Positions 29,961-43,269 of a DNA stretch of 64,000 nucleotides are shown here, piece after piece; the stretch's first letter is position 1, and each line of letters opens with the position of its first letter. Both the position numbers and the translations under genes were made by a program. The stretch lies in the NCBI RefSeq assembly GCF_027943255.1, contig NC_072895.1, forward strand, positions 82,152,001-82,216,000, read 5' to 3'. The notes under the pieces are model-generated. The model searched no databases and was not told where the DNA came from. It was given only the letters and a program-made list of their open reading frames with translations. The DNA comes from Anastrepha obliqua (taxonomy: Eukaryota; Arthropoda; Insecta; Diptera; Tephritidae).

Positions 29961-31849
29961 AGTGGCGAGTGGTTCATACGAAATTTTTCCTGCATAATTT
30001 TTACGGTCGCGTTGTGTTATCGTTAAAGCGTGGAGTGGCAGAAAATCAAAATATAAATTAAATTAAGGAGTAAATGGTGAAGTACATTTCACCTTCGTGG
30101 AAGCTCCGAACCGTACAACTTCTATTAAAACAAAAGGCTGATGGTTGCAGCGTCACAAGCTTCTTCATTGGCATTGAATTTTCGAAAATTTTCAATAAAC
30201 ATTTCTTAGTTACAGATCCCGGAGCGTACAATTACTTAATTTTTTTTAAATTTCCATTCATATATAAAAGCGTATTAAGCTTATAAAAAGTGTTCCGCAT
30301 ATGAGCCGTGCGCTCTTCTTCTTTCTTTTACAATTTAAACAAATACCAAATACGTTTGCTTTATAAAATCAGCAAAAACACAATGCACAATCAGCACCCA
30401 CACTGGCTGTGTCTACTTGGAATTTCAATGTATCATTTTGCTAGTGCACTTCACATTAAAAGCAGCGGAAAAAGGCTAAATTAAATATGGAAATAAAATA
30501 TGAGCCCATCAGCAGCGTATGGCCATTTTAATAGACACGCAATGCTAAGTTGGGCACTGGTTGCATTTATGTAAAGTTGGGCTTGCAAAGCAGCCACATC
30601 TGCCACACATTCCCCTTGTTAGGCCATTTGCACCCTGGCGACTGTCATAACGGTGTTGCCGTGTTGTTGTGCTAGTCGGTTGGGTACTGCGGTCGCATTT
30701 GTCACTTGACATGAATTTTACATTCATTTGGATGAGCCGCAGCTGAGGTGGTGACAGCTACATCTCCTCTGCCTTACCGCCCAACTGCACAACAGTCGTC
30801 CACCGACAGCTTGCGTTGGTTGAAGTCAACTAGTCCGTCAGGCCGTCAGTTTGTCTTTCCGCAAATATTACACAGTTGGCCACCCAACTGGCTGTCATTG
30901 ACTTAACAAATACAGCTTCATAAATAGATGCAGATATGTGTGAGTGCGAGAGTGCGTGTGTGTGTGCAAGTGGTAAGCTGTTATGTCCAAAGCACATGGC
31001 GAGTGTCTGTTTGCTGTCTCATGAAAACATATACAAATGCGCAGTGCCGCACGCGCGTGTATGTGTGTGTGTGTGTAGAACTCAGTTTTCAACTCTTCAA
31101 GTGACTGTTGACACCTTCCACCTGGTTGCTTTGGCACTAACTGCAATGAGCCACCTGCCTATTGACACCACAAAATTTTTATACACTAACTTCACTTATT
31201 CATATGCGCATTTGAAAGCCTATCTGTGTGCATAAACATACATATATTTATATCAGTGCTTTGTGATTAAGTGAATACAAATTACAGGTTTACTTGGCAA
31301 ATGAGACGTGCTTGAGTGTGAGTGCGTATACATGAGTGGAAGATGAGCAATGAAGTCGCTAATAATCAACAGCTCAGCTACTTCTACCTCCTCGTGCTGC
31401 TGAAGTGAATGGGAGCGCAAGGTGTCTGCCACAACATTGAATTACATGTGAAGTGCTGGTGTCATTAGTGCAAATGGGGCCTGATCTCCCCACTGAAAAC
31501 ACTTGCGCACACATACAAGCAGAAGGAGGACGACCCTACCCAGCGAGCATAAGTAGTTCGGTTTTCTAATCTTTGAGAAATGTATAATTCTCAGGTTGAT
31601 ATCTACCATAACTTACCACTCGATCTCTAATCTTTACGAAATTATAATTCTCAAGTTCAATTTTGGTTTTCATCAAACAGAGTGGAGTGTCAATGAGTAG
31701 GTTCAAGTGGCATGGGAAGAGATGGTAATTGTCGTGAGAATATCTTCACAAGTCAAATTTATGCTAAGTATTTCGAGATCAGTTTTAGATAGCTATGAGG
31801 CTGTACAGAATTTAACTGTGTCAGAGTAAAGCGGGTTTCATGCGGCAGC
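29961..31849. other. Intergenic with TG-rich microsatellite
   Basis: No gene is recognised. A GT repeat lies at about 31054-31076 and a mixed GT-rich stretch at 30935-30970. Frames of up to 100 residues here come from the GT composition. Duplicated phrases such as ATAATTCTCA at 31583 and 31644 suggest a diverged short duplication. Confidence 0.5.
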
Positions 31850-32400
31850 TGAGGCTTTTCGTCTGTGAATGCTGCGGATTGGATTCCGATAACGACATGC
31901 GGAAAGTGGAAGTTCATAAACGTGGTAAGGAACTCTCGGTGAATGTCATTGACAGCTTGGCTGTGTACTGTGAGCCCCAGTGGTTGTTGTGTATGTGTGC
32001 GGATCTCCTCAGCCAGTTGATGGAAATGCCTCCTAGGATATCAAGAAAGTAGCTTCATTTCCAATAAGTTAGCACCTGTTAACATGCCAGCAGAGACTGT
32101 TTGCTGGTGTTGTGGTCCTTAACAGGGGGCATGCACGTCTCGATTTGAAGATTTTGAACAGGCGACATTGCAGGTATTCCGCCGTTATCCTGCGTGCAGT
32201 ATTCTGGCTTGTCTGTGGCTTCATCTACTGCGTATCATTAGTTCCCAGTGAACAGATTGGCGCTGCGTAATTTAAAACAGACCGTACCATTGTCTTACAC
32301 GCCTGCACCATATTTACCTCTGCCCCAAGTCTTATCGGTTAGAGATTTGAGAAGCTTGTTGCGCTTCTGGACCTTGGAGGTAAACACCATCATATGAGGC
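31850..32400 (-). pseudogene. Non-LTR RT thumb fragment, minus strand
   Basis: Minus-strand reading near 32300-32150 gives CKTMVRSVLNYAAPICSLGT, then a stop and QTSQNTARRITAEYLQC. The SVLNYAAPIWS and QNTALRTATGC motifs mark the region after the RT palm in Jockey-group elements. Downstream frames are scrambled. 5' and 3' ends are not defined. Confidence 0.55.
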
Positions 32401-32589
32401 GAAAATGTATGGTTTTTTATGCACGTAGAGTCACTCCAATCGGTTTGCAAGTGGAAGTAATAAACAAGTACGTACGCTAGCGCTTCGCTGGGGCGGTATT
32501 AAACTGATTCCCTGGTTCGCAGTATTTATGTGAATATGTATAACTCAAAAAGTAATGATACTGGCAAGGAATACTGAGCGTAGTCTGCG

Positions 32590-33545
32590 CTAATATTAAA
32601 TATAATTTATTTATTTCTTAAAAATAAAGTTTTTTTATTTATTTTTTTTTTATGCTTACACAATTGTTTTTTGTTATTTTATTGTATTTATTTTGTTATA
32701 CTTAGTTTATAATTTTTTTAATATTGCTTTTTTATAGCACTCAACACGTTCTTTTAATTTTATTTCATTTATTTTTTTATTTTTGAACAAAAAAAAAATT
32801 ATTTTTGTTTATTTATTTTTTTATACAAAAAAAGAACTTTTTTATTCTATTTGATCTATTGTTTATATTATTTTTGTATACTTATGTTTTTGATTTCATT
32901 TTATTCTGTTTTTTATACCTAAAACAAATTATTTAGTTCTTTATAGTCAACATTTTTTTATATTGTATTTCATTTTCTTATACGAATTTTTTTATTTAAT
33001 TTTTTTTATACTTATTTCTTCATTTCATTTCATATATTTTTTCTGACTTATTTTGTTTTATTTTGCTTTATTTTGTTTTATTTCGTTTTATTTACTTTTT
33101 TATGCTTAAACAATTTTTTTAAATTTTATTTTATTTATTTGTTCATACTTAAAATTTCTTTTTATTTTTTTGTTTACTTATTTTTTATACTTAATTTAAT
33201 TTAGTTATTTAATTTAATTTTATTTTCCTTGTATTTTATGCTTAAAAAATATTTTTTTTATTTTATTTTATTTATTTTTTGTATTTTATTTTATTTGCTT
33301 TTTTATGCTTAAACAATTTTTTTTAATTTTATTTTATTTATTTGTTTATACTTAAAATTTCTTTTTATTTTTTTGTTTACTTATTTTTTATACTTAATTT
33401 AATTAAGTTATTTAATTTTATTTTATTTTCCTTGTATTTTATGCTTAAAAAATATTTTTTTTATTTTATTTTATTTATTTTTTGTATTTCATTTTATTTG
33501 CTTTTTTATTTTTTAAAATTTATTCTTTATATTTATATTATACTT
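32590..33545. repeat. AT-rich satellite, left part, with 203-bp unit
   Basis: The block is built from TTTTATTTTATTTATTTTTT and ATGCTTAAACAA-like phrases. Within it TATGCTTAAACAA recurs at 33101 and 33304, and the sequence between is repeated almost exactly, giving about two copies of a 203-bp unit. Diverged older copies lie at 32590-33090. The satellite continues at 34389 on the other side of a retrotransposon. Confidence 0.8.
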
Positions 33546-34388
33546 GGTTGGTTGGTTGGTTGGTTTAAGGGTGACACCGCATCGGAGTGCCACATAGTCC
33601 GCAAGTTGGGTCCGTTGTGTTGCCCTAGAGCTCATTATATCATATGATTTCCCCACCTAACCGATATTTTTACTATAGATTTAGGTCCAAGATATTAATT
33701 CGTTTCGAGAATCTAATGAGAGATTCGATTTTCAGGTCCGAGAGTACTGAAAGATTGTCAATTGTTGGAGAGCCTAGAAGAGCGAGTCGACTTCTGGCTA
33801 GGCCGGGACAACTGCACAGCAAATGCCTGCTCGATACTTCCTCATCTTCGTCCTCGTAGTATCTGCACAGGTCGTTTTGAGGAACCCCGAGCCGACGTGC
33901 GTGAGTGCCCAAAAGGTAGTGGCCGGTGATAAGAGATATTATATGCCTTAGTTCGTGTTTCGAAAGACTTATAAGGGTTTTTGTCTGTTTCAGATTGTAG
34001 GGTGGCCAGATTTGTCTGGTCGTAACGCAAGTAGTTTCCACTCGCCACCTCCGATCAGCAATGCTGTGAAATTCTCGATCAATGAGCAATTTACATGTTG
34101 AGAGCGGAATGTGGATTGTGGTTAAGTTACTAACATTTGATTGCGCAGCTCCAGCTCTTCCGAGCTCATCAGCTTTGCAGTTACCTTCGAATCCACTGTG
34201 ACCCGGTATCCAGATAACTTGGACAGAATTCTGAACACTTATTTCGTTAAGAGATAAGAGACAGGATCGAACCACATCTGAGTGGGTATAAGAGGAGCTG
34301 AGTGCTCGAACGGCCGCTTGACTGTCGGTGAAAAAACGGATATCCTCTAGTGATATTCTATTCTCTAAGAGAGTTTTCGCAGCATACC
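33546..34388 (-). mobile_element. RNase H retrotransposon 3' end inserted in the satellite
   Basis: On the minus strand one open frame covers most of RNase H and the C-terminal tail: IRFFTDSQAAVRAL, VQVIWIPGHSGFEGNCKADE, LSTCKLLIDREF, HARRLGVPQNDLC and HLLCSCPGLARSR, to a stop near 33675. The second and last catalytic Asp are kept. The first motif (YTDGS) is missing through 5' truncation. The residues before AAKTLLENR are satellite sequence and are not part of the protein. The 3' end is a repeat of AACC (complement GGTTGGTTGGTTGG at 33546-33565). A target duplication could not be identified in the AT-rich flanks. Confidence 0.85.
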
Positions 34389-34845
34389 AAAAAAATATTT
34401 TTTTTATTCTATTTAATCTATTTTTTATAGTAATATTTTTATATTTATGTTTCATTTATTTTCTTATACTTATTTTTTTATTTTATTTTATTTATTTTTT
34501 TATACCTAAACAATTTTTTTATTTCATTTTATTTATTTGTTCATACCTAAAATTTATTTTTATTTTTTATACTTATCTTTTTAATTCAATTTTATTTTGT
34601 TTTTATTTTTTACTGAAGATATTTCTTTTATTTATTTTTTTATTCTGTTTTATTTATTTTTTTATACTTGAAAAAGATATTTTTTTATTTTATATTATTT
34701 ATTTTTTTTTATAGCTAAAATTTAAATTTTTTTATTTTATTGTTTATTTATTATTTATTATTTTTATTTCACCTTATTTGCTTTTTTATTTTTTTAATTT
34801 TATTTTTTATATTTATGTTAGACTAAAACTAAAATATGTTTAAGT
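34389..34845. repeat. AT-rich satellite, right part
   Basis: The same TTTATTTTATTTATTTTTTT and ATACCTAAACAA phrases as 32590-33545 resume here. Open frames rich in Phe, Ile and Leu are artefacts. Confidence 0.75.
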
Positions 34846-36140
34846 AAGTATATTTTAACATAAAAAAAAAACAATTATAAAAATATTAAAAGGAACCGAT
34901 GATATAAATGTTTCTTACAAACTTTTTTCATCTTCCTTCTTGTACTAAAACCTACAAATAAACTAATTTTGAGAAAAATTTACGACAATGTCCAAATTAC
35001 CTACTTGTAGCAATCGACATGAAATCGCTCTTAAATGTTTACTGGGCCTGCACCAAATGTCTTAGGCACATGCGAAAATGTTAGCCGCTCTTTAGGACAC
35101 ATGTTGGGCTGTGTTATTGCAGTGCCGTGTTGTTGTAGTGTTGCTTGCATCAACGTGCCTACTGCACGAATACTTGTCAAGTGCATTTGTCGTGGGGAGT
35201 GGAAAACGTGATCTAAATGACACGAAAAGGAGTCGAGTGTCACACTAACTTCACTCATTTTCCGCATCCTTTATTATTTGCATAAATGCAGTGCGAAATG
35301 ACAACCGCACTTATAATGAGCTCGCAAATGAGTTGTATAAAACTTGTTGCAAATGATGCCGAACGAAGGTCAGTTCACATACATAAATTGTCTTGAGGAC
35401 AACATTTCCATGTCACAAAAGCTAGGAAGCTTAAAGTGAAGTTGTAAACTCGCCACGGTAAAGTAAAATAATAGAACATTTTTTATTAAGTTATGGAGGT
35501 GACTGTTTAGCGGCCCCCAAATATGTTTTTATTTATATTAACACTCTTTATTTGCGATGTAAATATAATTCAAGACAGTTAAGATAAAACTTATACTTCT
35601 AAAAGAACTCTATTTTAATATGTCTTGTCGTTTGCGAGAACGCTTCTAGAATGATCTTTTTCGTAGAATCAATAACGACATTAAATTAAATTGAATAATG
35701 AATAAAAATGAATAATGAATTCAGTGCGGCCAAAAGGATAGGTATAGGTGCGTTCCGTGCGTTTGAAATTTATTCAATTTTTTAACATTTAAGAAAATTC
35801 TTTTTAATGTTCAACATCATTGGTACTCCTGCGAAAGGCTTGCATTATATTTAATTTCGGTTGATGGTAAGCGATATAGAGCCGTGACGGACTTTTCTTG
35901 AACGAAAACTGCAGGAAATGTATCTTGGCGATATGAATGAATGAATGAAAATGAGATATGTACTTCGTCCCCACTGTCTTTTGTGCCCTACTCATAACAG
36001 TACCTCACCCAAATCCAGCCCACTTAATAAAAATAGGGTGAGCTGGGTTGAGCTGAGCGTGTGTGCCTTTCTGCCGGCCAAGATATCTAATCTTTCTTCT
36101 CACTATAGCAACACATTAGAGAATTAGGTGTACTGGAGTT
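34846..36140. other. Intergenic, no gene seen
   Basis: No recognisable coding or element structure. Confidence 0.45.
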
Positions 36141-36149
36141 TCTAGGAGA

Positions 36150-36700
36150 ACGGCAGAAGTGGACCATATCTCTAGCCTGTGCAGATGGCTGCAGAATCTG
36201 CAGTGATCTGTGAGAATGCCTGTGAGTATTCATAGTTTATCCTCAGGGAGGATTGTGAGCTGTCTGAACCTTTTATGATTATACACCCCAGTAAGGACTT
36301 CGCCTTGTGTAGTTTCGCCTTGCCAGTTTCAGTGTCTTAGTATTAGCTCTTCGCTTCTAAGCTCCTTTTTGTTGGCGCGTTGCCCCATACCAAGGAACGA
36401 CTCGAGTCCTATTAATAACGAGGCCGCAGTCTTTCTAGCCAATGCATCCGTTTCTTTGTTTCCAGGTATACTCACATGCACTGGTATCCATATGAGCTGG
36501 ATGTTATTGCGTATTCCTAATAAATTCAAGTTCTAGATGCTCGCAAAGCCTAATAAGAACTTAATCTCACAGGATGAGTATGCATGCGCTTCTGCCTGGA
36601 AAATGCTGAGAAAGCACCCATCGGCACAGTCCGGTTTGGCGATAACAATTAGCCACTTAGAAGTTACGTTCGACTGTTTTAGAGGGCTTTTCACAAAGAA
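36150..36700 (-). pseudogene. RNase H fragment, minus strand
   Basis: Minus-strand reading gives FQAEAHAYSSCE (about 36610-36575, the catalytic Glu region) and NNIQLIWIPVHVSIPGNKET followed by DALARKTA (about 36510-36430), where WIPVH replaces WIPGH. The intervening FSDSQ motif is lost. Frames before and after are broken. Another RNase H retrotransposon remnant. Confidence 0.65.
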
Positions 36701-36870
36701 TTCAAGTCGAAAAACCTAGAGCATACAAATGAAAGATTGGCTCAAAAAGCTTAAATATTTTCATATTTTCGTAAATAAGTCTCATGCTTAATTGATCATA
36801 CATTAATTGATTCGGAGGCCTATGAAATTATAAACTCAATCCTGTTCAAAGTTATCTTCTATTATTTACT

Positions 36871-37110
36871 CGATAGCGCGCGCGATTCACCATAACGGCA
36901 GCTTCTTCCTCTCTATGAACCTCGCGAACAGATTTAATTTTTTTCAAAGTAAATTTCCACGATTTGGAATCGTTGTTCTAGCGTTAAACGACTCGTGATG
37001 GCTTACCAAACTTTATTCAACAGAAATGTTAACATAGTTTGCCTTTTTCAGCTATCAAGTCTTAATTATCGATATCGATAGTTCTCATGTAGCTAAAAAA
37101 CACCCGATAT
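36871..37110 (-). mobile_element. Mariner-related element, N-terminal remnant
   Basis: Minus-strand reading gives LTLEQRFQIVEIYFEKN, then a stop and frame change, then EEAAVMVNRARYR, which corresponds to the later EKQAAVTGNGERYR block of the copy at 57020. So most of the gene is deleted. The right end reads AAAAAACACCCGATA, matching the reverse of the end at 22656. Confidence 0.65.
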
Positions 37111-39120
37111 ATACACACTTTCTGTGTTCAGAGGGCTTCAGCTTTTTGTAGGAAACATGAACTAAGCAAAAAAAAAAAAACAGGGAGTGATCGGTTTATT
37201 TTAGAGCAAATCACCCATACAAACCCTACCCCAAAAACGCTTTAAAAATGCGGATAAAACAGCTTTTTTGAGGTTGGGTTTGCATGAGTGGATTTACCCG
37301 GATTACGCACAGGGTGCAGCAATAACTTTAAAAAATTAGAAAATCTGACTATCACAAATTTAACTTTTTTGCTCATTACTCACTGTGCGGTGGTCCACTT
37401 TATATACCTGAAGAACTTTTCTTAGTATCCAGGCATTGAGTCCAGAAATGTATAGGCCATTGCATTGTGACTTTTTGTTCTGGAAATGTTCTGCACTTCT
37501 GATGGCCAGCTTTTAAATTTAAGAAACAAGAGTTTCTAGATTAACAGAAAGGACAAGAAACGCATTCTTTGCAAAATATGTCGAGTTAAAATTATGATAT
37601 AAATTACGAAATGTACACAAATAAAAACGCATTTCTATGGCATTTTAAACCTAAGAGTAATTAACGCAAGTGTGTAAACTCAGCTGCATAGTAAGAGGAG
37701 GTATGCACATACTTATATACATATTTATACAGTTACATGCATGTTTTCACGTGCAACTTATAACACACCCGTGCATACATGCATATGAAGTAAGTCTTGC
37801 CATTTTGAGCAATTCACAACATTATCTCGTACTTCACAAATTAAAATTTTTTTACCTGATGAACCTGGCAGGCTGCTACATGCAATACAAATTTTCGACA
37901 AAAAAAAAACAAAAATAAAAAACTTAACAGCAGCCAAATGCGTTCCACTTCAACATTACGTACACGCGCAGCCAGTAATTTCGAGTATTTGAAGAGCTCT
38001 GAGGCATAGCACAGATTTTAAGCGGAATTGCAGGGGGAACCAAAACACGCCAACAATTTAGTATGCTGACAAATCAAACGTGGTGGAGAGGGGGAAGAAA
38101 ATGAGATACTAGCCTAATGTGAGAAAAAGTGGAACGTTGCTCGAGGGGGAATTTAGTTATAGCGGTAATTGCAATTTTCACTTTTATTTGGCAGCGTTAA
38201 AGGTTGCAACTCACGTCGGAGGAGAGCAGCAACGATAAGCACCACAACAAATTTGTGTATGTGTAAATACCTTCATCAAAACTGCTTACGAACATGTGAA
38301 CACATATGTATGAGTGCATGTGTGTATGCAAAATTGCCAGCCAAATATTTTCGCTATTTTAATTGCAGTGTTGTGTTTGGTGTACCAGTAAATTCATTTA
38401 ATTATCTTTATCTGAACTTCGTGCCACGAATTTTTCACTTACGAGTAGGTGGTTTTTGCGGATGACTATGTTATACGTAAGTAGTTCATCACTTAAAGAT
38501 TCCAGGGAAATTTAATGGAACTTTAATAGAAGGGTTCTATCTGAATATTGAAAATATTATAAAAAACAAAAAAAACAAAAAACAAAAATTATTAATGATA
38601 CGAGGGAATATAGAGCCATTCTATGTATGTCAAGCGTCAAGGGACCCAGGTATTGCCGTGAATTTTTCAGAAAACTGGTTCATTTCTTGGCCTGAGCATA
38701 ACAAAAAGTAAACTGAATAAATTAATTCACAAAAAAATTTCAATTTATTAATTTATTCAATATTGAACATTTTAATACAGAATTTTTAAAATTATCTTTA
38801 ATTTAAAAACATATACAATTTTTTTTCGAAAAAAAGTACAGAAATAATAAAAATAACCCAGAATATTTCTCTTTACAATCTCTACATCAAAATTTTCAGT
38901 ATTGCAAAATCTCAAAATTAGACTTTTGTTTGAAAATGTTTCAGTACTCTTTTTACTATACTCAAGCCTAGAAATTTTCCGAGAAGTTTACAACAGCAGG
39001 ACCATTTCTAAAAACCTTGTCTTGTCTTGTGGTGGACTACGTTAACATCGGGAACGAGCTTGCCAGGACTTTTACGGAAAGGTAAAATAAAATTAACGCT
39101 TTGTTGAACAAAAATAAATT
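37111..39120. other. Intergenic, no gene seen
   Basis: No recognisable gene. There are short A-rich tracts at 37169-37180 and 38560-38590. Confidence 0.45.
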
Positions 39121-39139
39121 TTAGTCTTCAAAAATCACT

Positions 39140-40192
39140 TTATTGTTTTTCAAAATATTCTCCATGAAGATCTATACACTTTTGCATGTGTTTGAACCAA
39201 TTGTCGAAGCACTTTTGCCACTCTGAATGAGGTACCTCCAAAACATGCATTCTGAATGCCGCAACCGTTTCTTCAGGTGTCGAAAAACGTTGACCTCTCA
39301 GTTTCTGTTTTACGTACGGAAATAAAAAGAAGTCATTCGGTGCCAAGTCAGGACTGTACGGCGGATGACTCATTAATTCGATGTTTTGGGTCCTCAAAAA
39401 TGCAGTTGTTTGAGCCGATGTGTGAGAGCTCGCATTGTCCTGGTGAAGAGTGATCCGTCTTTGGCGATTGGTTTTCCTAATTTCGTGGAAGACAACTGGC
39501 AAACAAATGGTTGTGTACCACTCAGAATTTACTGTTCTGCGTTGTTCTAGTGGTACGGTTGCGACATGTCCAATTTTTCCGAAAAAACAGGCGACCATTT
39601 GCTTGGAAGTCCTTCGTGCGCGAACAACTTTTGTTGAATTTGGCTCATCTTGAAACACCCATACAGTCGACTGCTGTTTACTTTCGGGCTCATACGCGTA
39701 AGTTCATGATTCATCCCCTGTCACGATATCATAGACGTGTTTCGAAGCCCCGCGATCGTATTTTTTGAGCATTTCCTTCGACCAATCGACACGAGCCTTT
39801 TTTTGAGCGATTGACAAATTTTGTAGGATCCAAAGCGAACAAATTTTTTTGACAGTCAAATGTTTATGCAATATTGAATGTATGCTGGTCCCACTAATGC
39901 CTAAGATTGTCTCAATCTCACGATAGGTCACGTGACGATCTTGCAATATCAGTTCGCGCACAGCATCAATGGTTTTCGGAACAACAACTGATTTTGGACG
40001 ACCTTCACGAAATTCGTCTTGGAGTGAAGTACGACCACGATTGAATTCACCATACCATTGATAAACACTGGTCCTTGATGGAGCTTCATCGCCAAAAAAT
40101 GAATTAAGTTCATCCATGCAATGTTGCTGAGTTAATCCACGTCGAAAGTTGTAAAAAATAATCGCACGAAAATGTTCACGATTTAATTCCAT
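39140..40192 (-). pseudogene. Mariner transposase, full length with one stop codon
   Basis: From ATG at 40192 the frame runs about 350 codons to a stop at 39140. The N-terminus (MELNREHFRAIIFYNFRRGL) has the two helix-turn-helix regions, followed by GRPKSVVVP. The first catalytic Asp is in IVTGDES, the second in ITLHQDNASSHTS and the third in SPDLAPNDFFLF, the DD34D set. The end is QKCIDLHGEYFEKQ. The only break is TGA at 39704-39706, just after GDES, where this family has Trp, so a single G-to-A change explains it. Flanking terminal repeats were not found with confidence. The same family left a fragment at 9640. Confidence 0.92.
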
Positions 40193-40379
40193 TTTTGGAC
40201 CGAGATGAATCTTTTAAGTTACTGTAAACAACACAAATAGCGCTGGTATTTCAAAACGTTCTGAGTACGTAAAAGCCAAAAAATGTCAAATTTGGCGATA
40301 CAGCTGTCAGTTGCCAGATTGCAACACCAAGGTTGCCAAATCCCGAAATATAAAAGGAATACATATTTTTACTTACATA

Positions 40380-41110
40380 TATTTTTTGCTTTTCTTTGCT
40401 ATTGTTGAAATAAAATTTCTTCAACTATTCAATGCCTTTTTTGTATTGTATTTTATTAGAAAATTTATGTTGGAAAGAATTGGATTTATTTTTAAACAAG
40501 ATTTATTTAAAAATATATTTATTAAATTCTGACAATTACATATAAACCTAGCCAGCTTTACCAATATTTATATTGAAATAATATAAGTTTTCCAATTATT
40601 CGATTTTTGTTGAAAATACTTCATTTTAAAATGAATTTGTTACAATAATTTTTTTCAACTGTTAATTTTTTTTATTAAAACGTAAGTTCAAAATTATGGA
40701 AGATTGCTTGTATAGAAGGAAAAATTTTATAATTTTTTTTGAGTTATAAATTTGTAATGTTGAAATTTGCTTGTAAAAAAAGATTATTTTGAAGAGTGCT
40801 TATGAATTTTTTTCAATTGCTTCAATCAGTTGCTTGTAAAAAAAAATTACTTAAAACACATTTTTACATTCTTTTCAATTACGAATTTGTATTATTGAAG
40901 TTTTCTTGCAAAAAAAACTATTTTGAAAAATATTTACAATATATATTTTGTTTCAATTATAAATTTTTATAATTGAAATTTACAAGTAAGAAGGATTGTT
41001 GTAAAAATTTTTTATAAATGTTTTAATTATAAATTTGTGTTATTGAAACTGGGTTGTTAAAGAATTATTTTGAAAAATAGTTATACTTTTCTTTAAATTT
41101 ATCATTTTTA
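40380..41110. repeat. Degenerate tandem repeat, unit about 72 bp
   Basis: Phrases of the type AATTATAAATTTGTATTATTGAAATTTGCTTG recur in diverged form at about 40741, 40812, 40878, 40954 and 41026. They alternate with AAAAAATTATTTTGAAAAAT. Spacing is about 66 to 76 bp. Non-coding. Confidence 0.65.
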
Positions 41111-43190
41111 TTAATTTTTATAAGTAAATAATTTCTTCAATTACTTGATATTAGACCTGGATAGTTTCTTCCCTTCATCTTTATCACCACTTCGTTTTAA
41201 TTTGTACGCCTTTTGAAATATGTTTCTTGTTCATAGGCAATTAAAGAAATTATGAATCCAGTTTTCTTTACTTTTTGCCAAGTAAATGAAATAAGGCTTT
41301 AGGTACCTTCAACTGCATAATTTTTTGATGGGTTATTTTAATCTAAAATTTAAGCAATTCCTTTCATTTAAGGCAGTTTTCAGCTTTTTTAGATTATTTT
41401 TAGCCATAAAAATACGTTTTCGTAAAGAACCGGGCTGCTTTTCTACTTTTAAGTACTCCAAATAAATTAAATAGCTACACTAATGTCGGCACATTTAAAT
41501 TTTTTAAGTTCTTTTGATAAAAGCTTACAGTACGCCCTCGAAGATGTCATCGCTTTGAAAGCACTTTCGAGAATATTGCAAAGATTATTTGGGCCAACTC
41601 ATATGAAAAAAAAAAATTATGGAATAAAGTATTTAGCGACGTATGGCATTGCGTGCTTTATGCTAAACGCTAAAACTTCAAACAATTCACAGTTGAGTAA
41701 ATTTTTAGTTATTACCCGTTGTATTCAAGCCTGCAAATATACCAATTTTTAAAGGAATTGACTGCAATGTCGAAAATACTTTTATCAATTGACGTGGAGT
41801 CGCTCTTTAGTATTATTTAAACAAATAAACAAAATAGATGTATATGAAGAGTTATGGGAATTCATGAGTAGACATTTCTAAATGCAAGCAAACAATTCAA
41901 ATGCTTTCATCAGTAAGGTTTGAAAAGTGGAACTTCACTGTGTTTTTTGTTTCCCTTATTCTTCGCCTCTTCTACTTGACTTCATAAAACGACATTTTCA
42001 GAATTATTCCGCTTTCTATTTACCAGAGCAAAGGCATTGCACTTTGCATAAGGCGTTTATCCTTTCACTTTTCCGGCAGCAGATGACCATCTGTTGTACT
42101 TTTTTTTCTCTTTTCAATGATAATAAAACACAAACATAGTGTAAACTGAGCTTTAAAGGAATTTACGTGGACGTATAATTACTACTAAAACTTCCCTTGT
42201 AATAAAGTTCAAAACTTAGCTGTACACTCAATAATAAGCTGCTACCGCCGTTGAATATTGAGCGCACATTTGTACAAAAAAAATAATTATGCGCTTGCAC
42301 GCAAACAGTCGTTGCTGGCAGAGCTCAGCAGCAATGATTAGCTGCCAATATAACTTCACTTGATTTGCTTGGCATCAGTGGTTATTTTAATGGTGATGGG
42401 GTTATTTGGAACTAATACTACGGACTCTATATTGGTTTGCTATTTAATTTGCACCTCGTGTCTCACTAATGAGGTACGTGCAACGCATGTAGTTAGTGCC
42501 AATGTCGAAGGTTGAAAGTGACACAAGTTTGGCCAAATTCAAGCATGCCTTTTAGCTTCTTGCTCGATTAGAGGTTGTACGATTTTTTACATTATAAGAG
42601 TCATATAATACAATACATGTTTTAATGATTGCTGATAAACTTGTTGGAGATATGTACTTGCTTTTATGTTTCTTGAATTTTTTATTCTGAATAAGGGCGC
42701 TATTTGTGAATGCTAACAACGGAAGTGATGAAAAGGTGAGCTGTTTGAGACTCCCTACAACACAGGCATGATGTGACAAATACAAGTAGCTCTGCTGTAT
42801 AGATATATAGGCTATATGTATGAGAATAAATGTTTCCTCTGCGAAAGCATTGTAAGCTCAACGAGCTAGTGGCGATAGCGAATGAGGAACTTTAGTTATT
42901 TGGAAATCCGTCAGAACATTTTTTGTATACTCGTACAGTGCAAGAACTCGGAATAGGCGGTACTAAGTGTGGAAAGTCAGGTTGTAGTCAGTTGAGAGTT
43001 TCTTGTTTAGTTCTTGTTGTTTGCTCAAAAAGGCTTGGGAAGTGATAGCAGGAAGAATATATAACCTTAGGAAAGCCACCTGATTTTTTTAGGAAGCCCA
43101 AAGCATACCCCTAATTGGAACAAAATGGGGTATGGAATTATGACACAAGCTACTATTGTGTGAGGTATAAATATACCAGAAGGTGGCGCT
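41111..43190. other. Intergenic, no gene seen
   Basis: No recognised gene or element. Short frames at 41483 and 41927 lack protein features. Confidence 0.45.
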
Positions 43191-43269
43191 CTTAGTCAGC
43201 TGATTTCATATCTGTTTCTGTTTTTGATCAACATTCCTATTGTTTCTATGATCAACATTCCTACCCAAA

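Noticed and set aside
30936..31235. A 99-residue Cys/Val-rich frame
   Set aside because: It comes from a GT microsatellite; both strands give equally long frames.
33342..34714. Phe/Ile/Leu-rich open frames that look like membrane proteins
   Set aside because: They are translations of the AT-rich satellite with no initiation context or family features.
39000..39135. Terminal repeat of the mariner at 39140
   Set aside because: I compared both flanks and found no convincing inverted match, so no boundaries are claimed.
41483..41752. An 89-residue plus-strand frame with a possible start
   Set aside because: No recognisable family, splice signals or conservation evidence.
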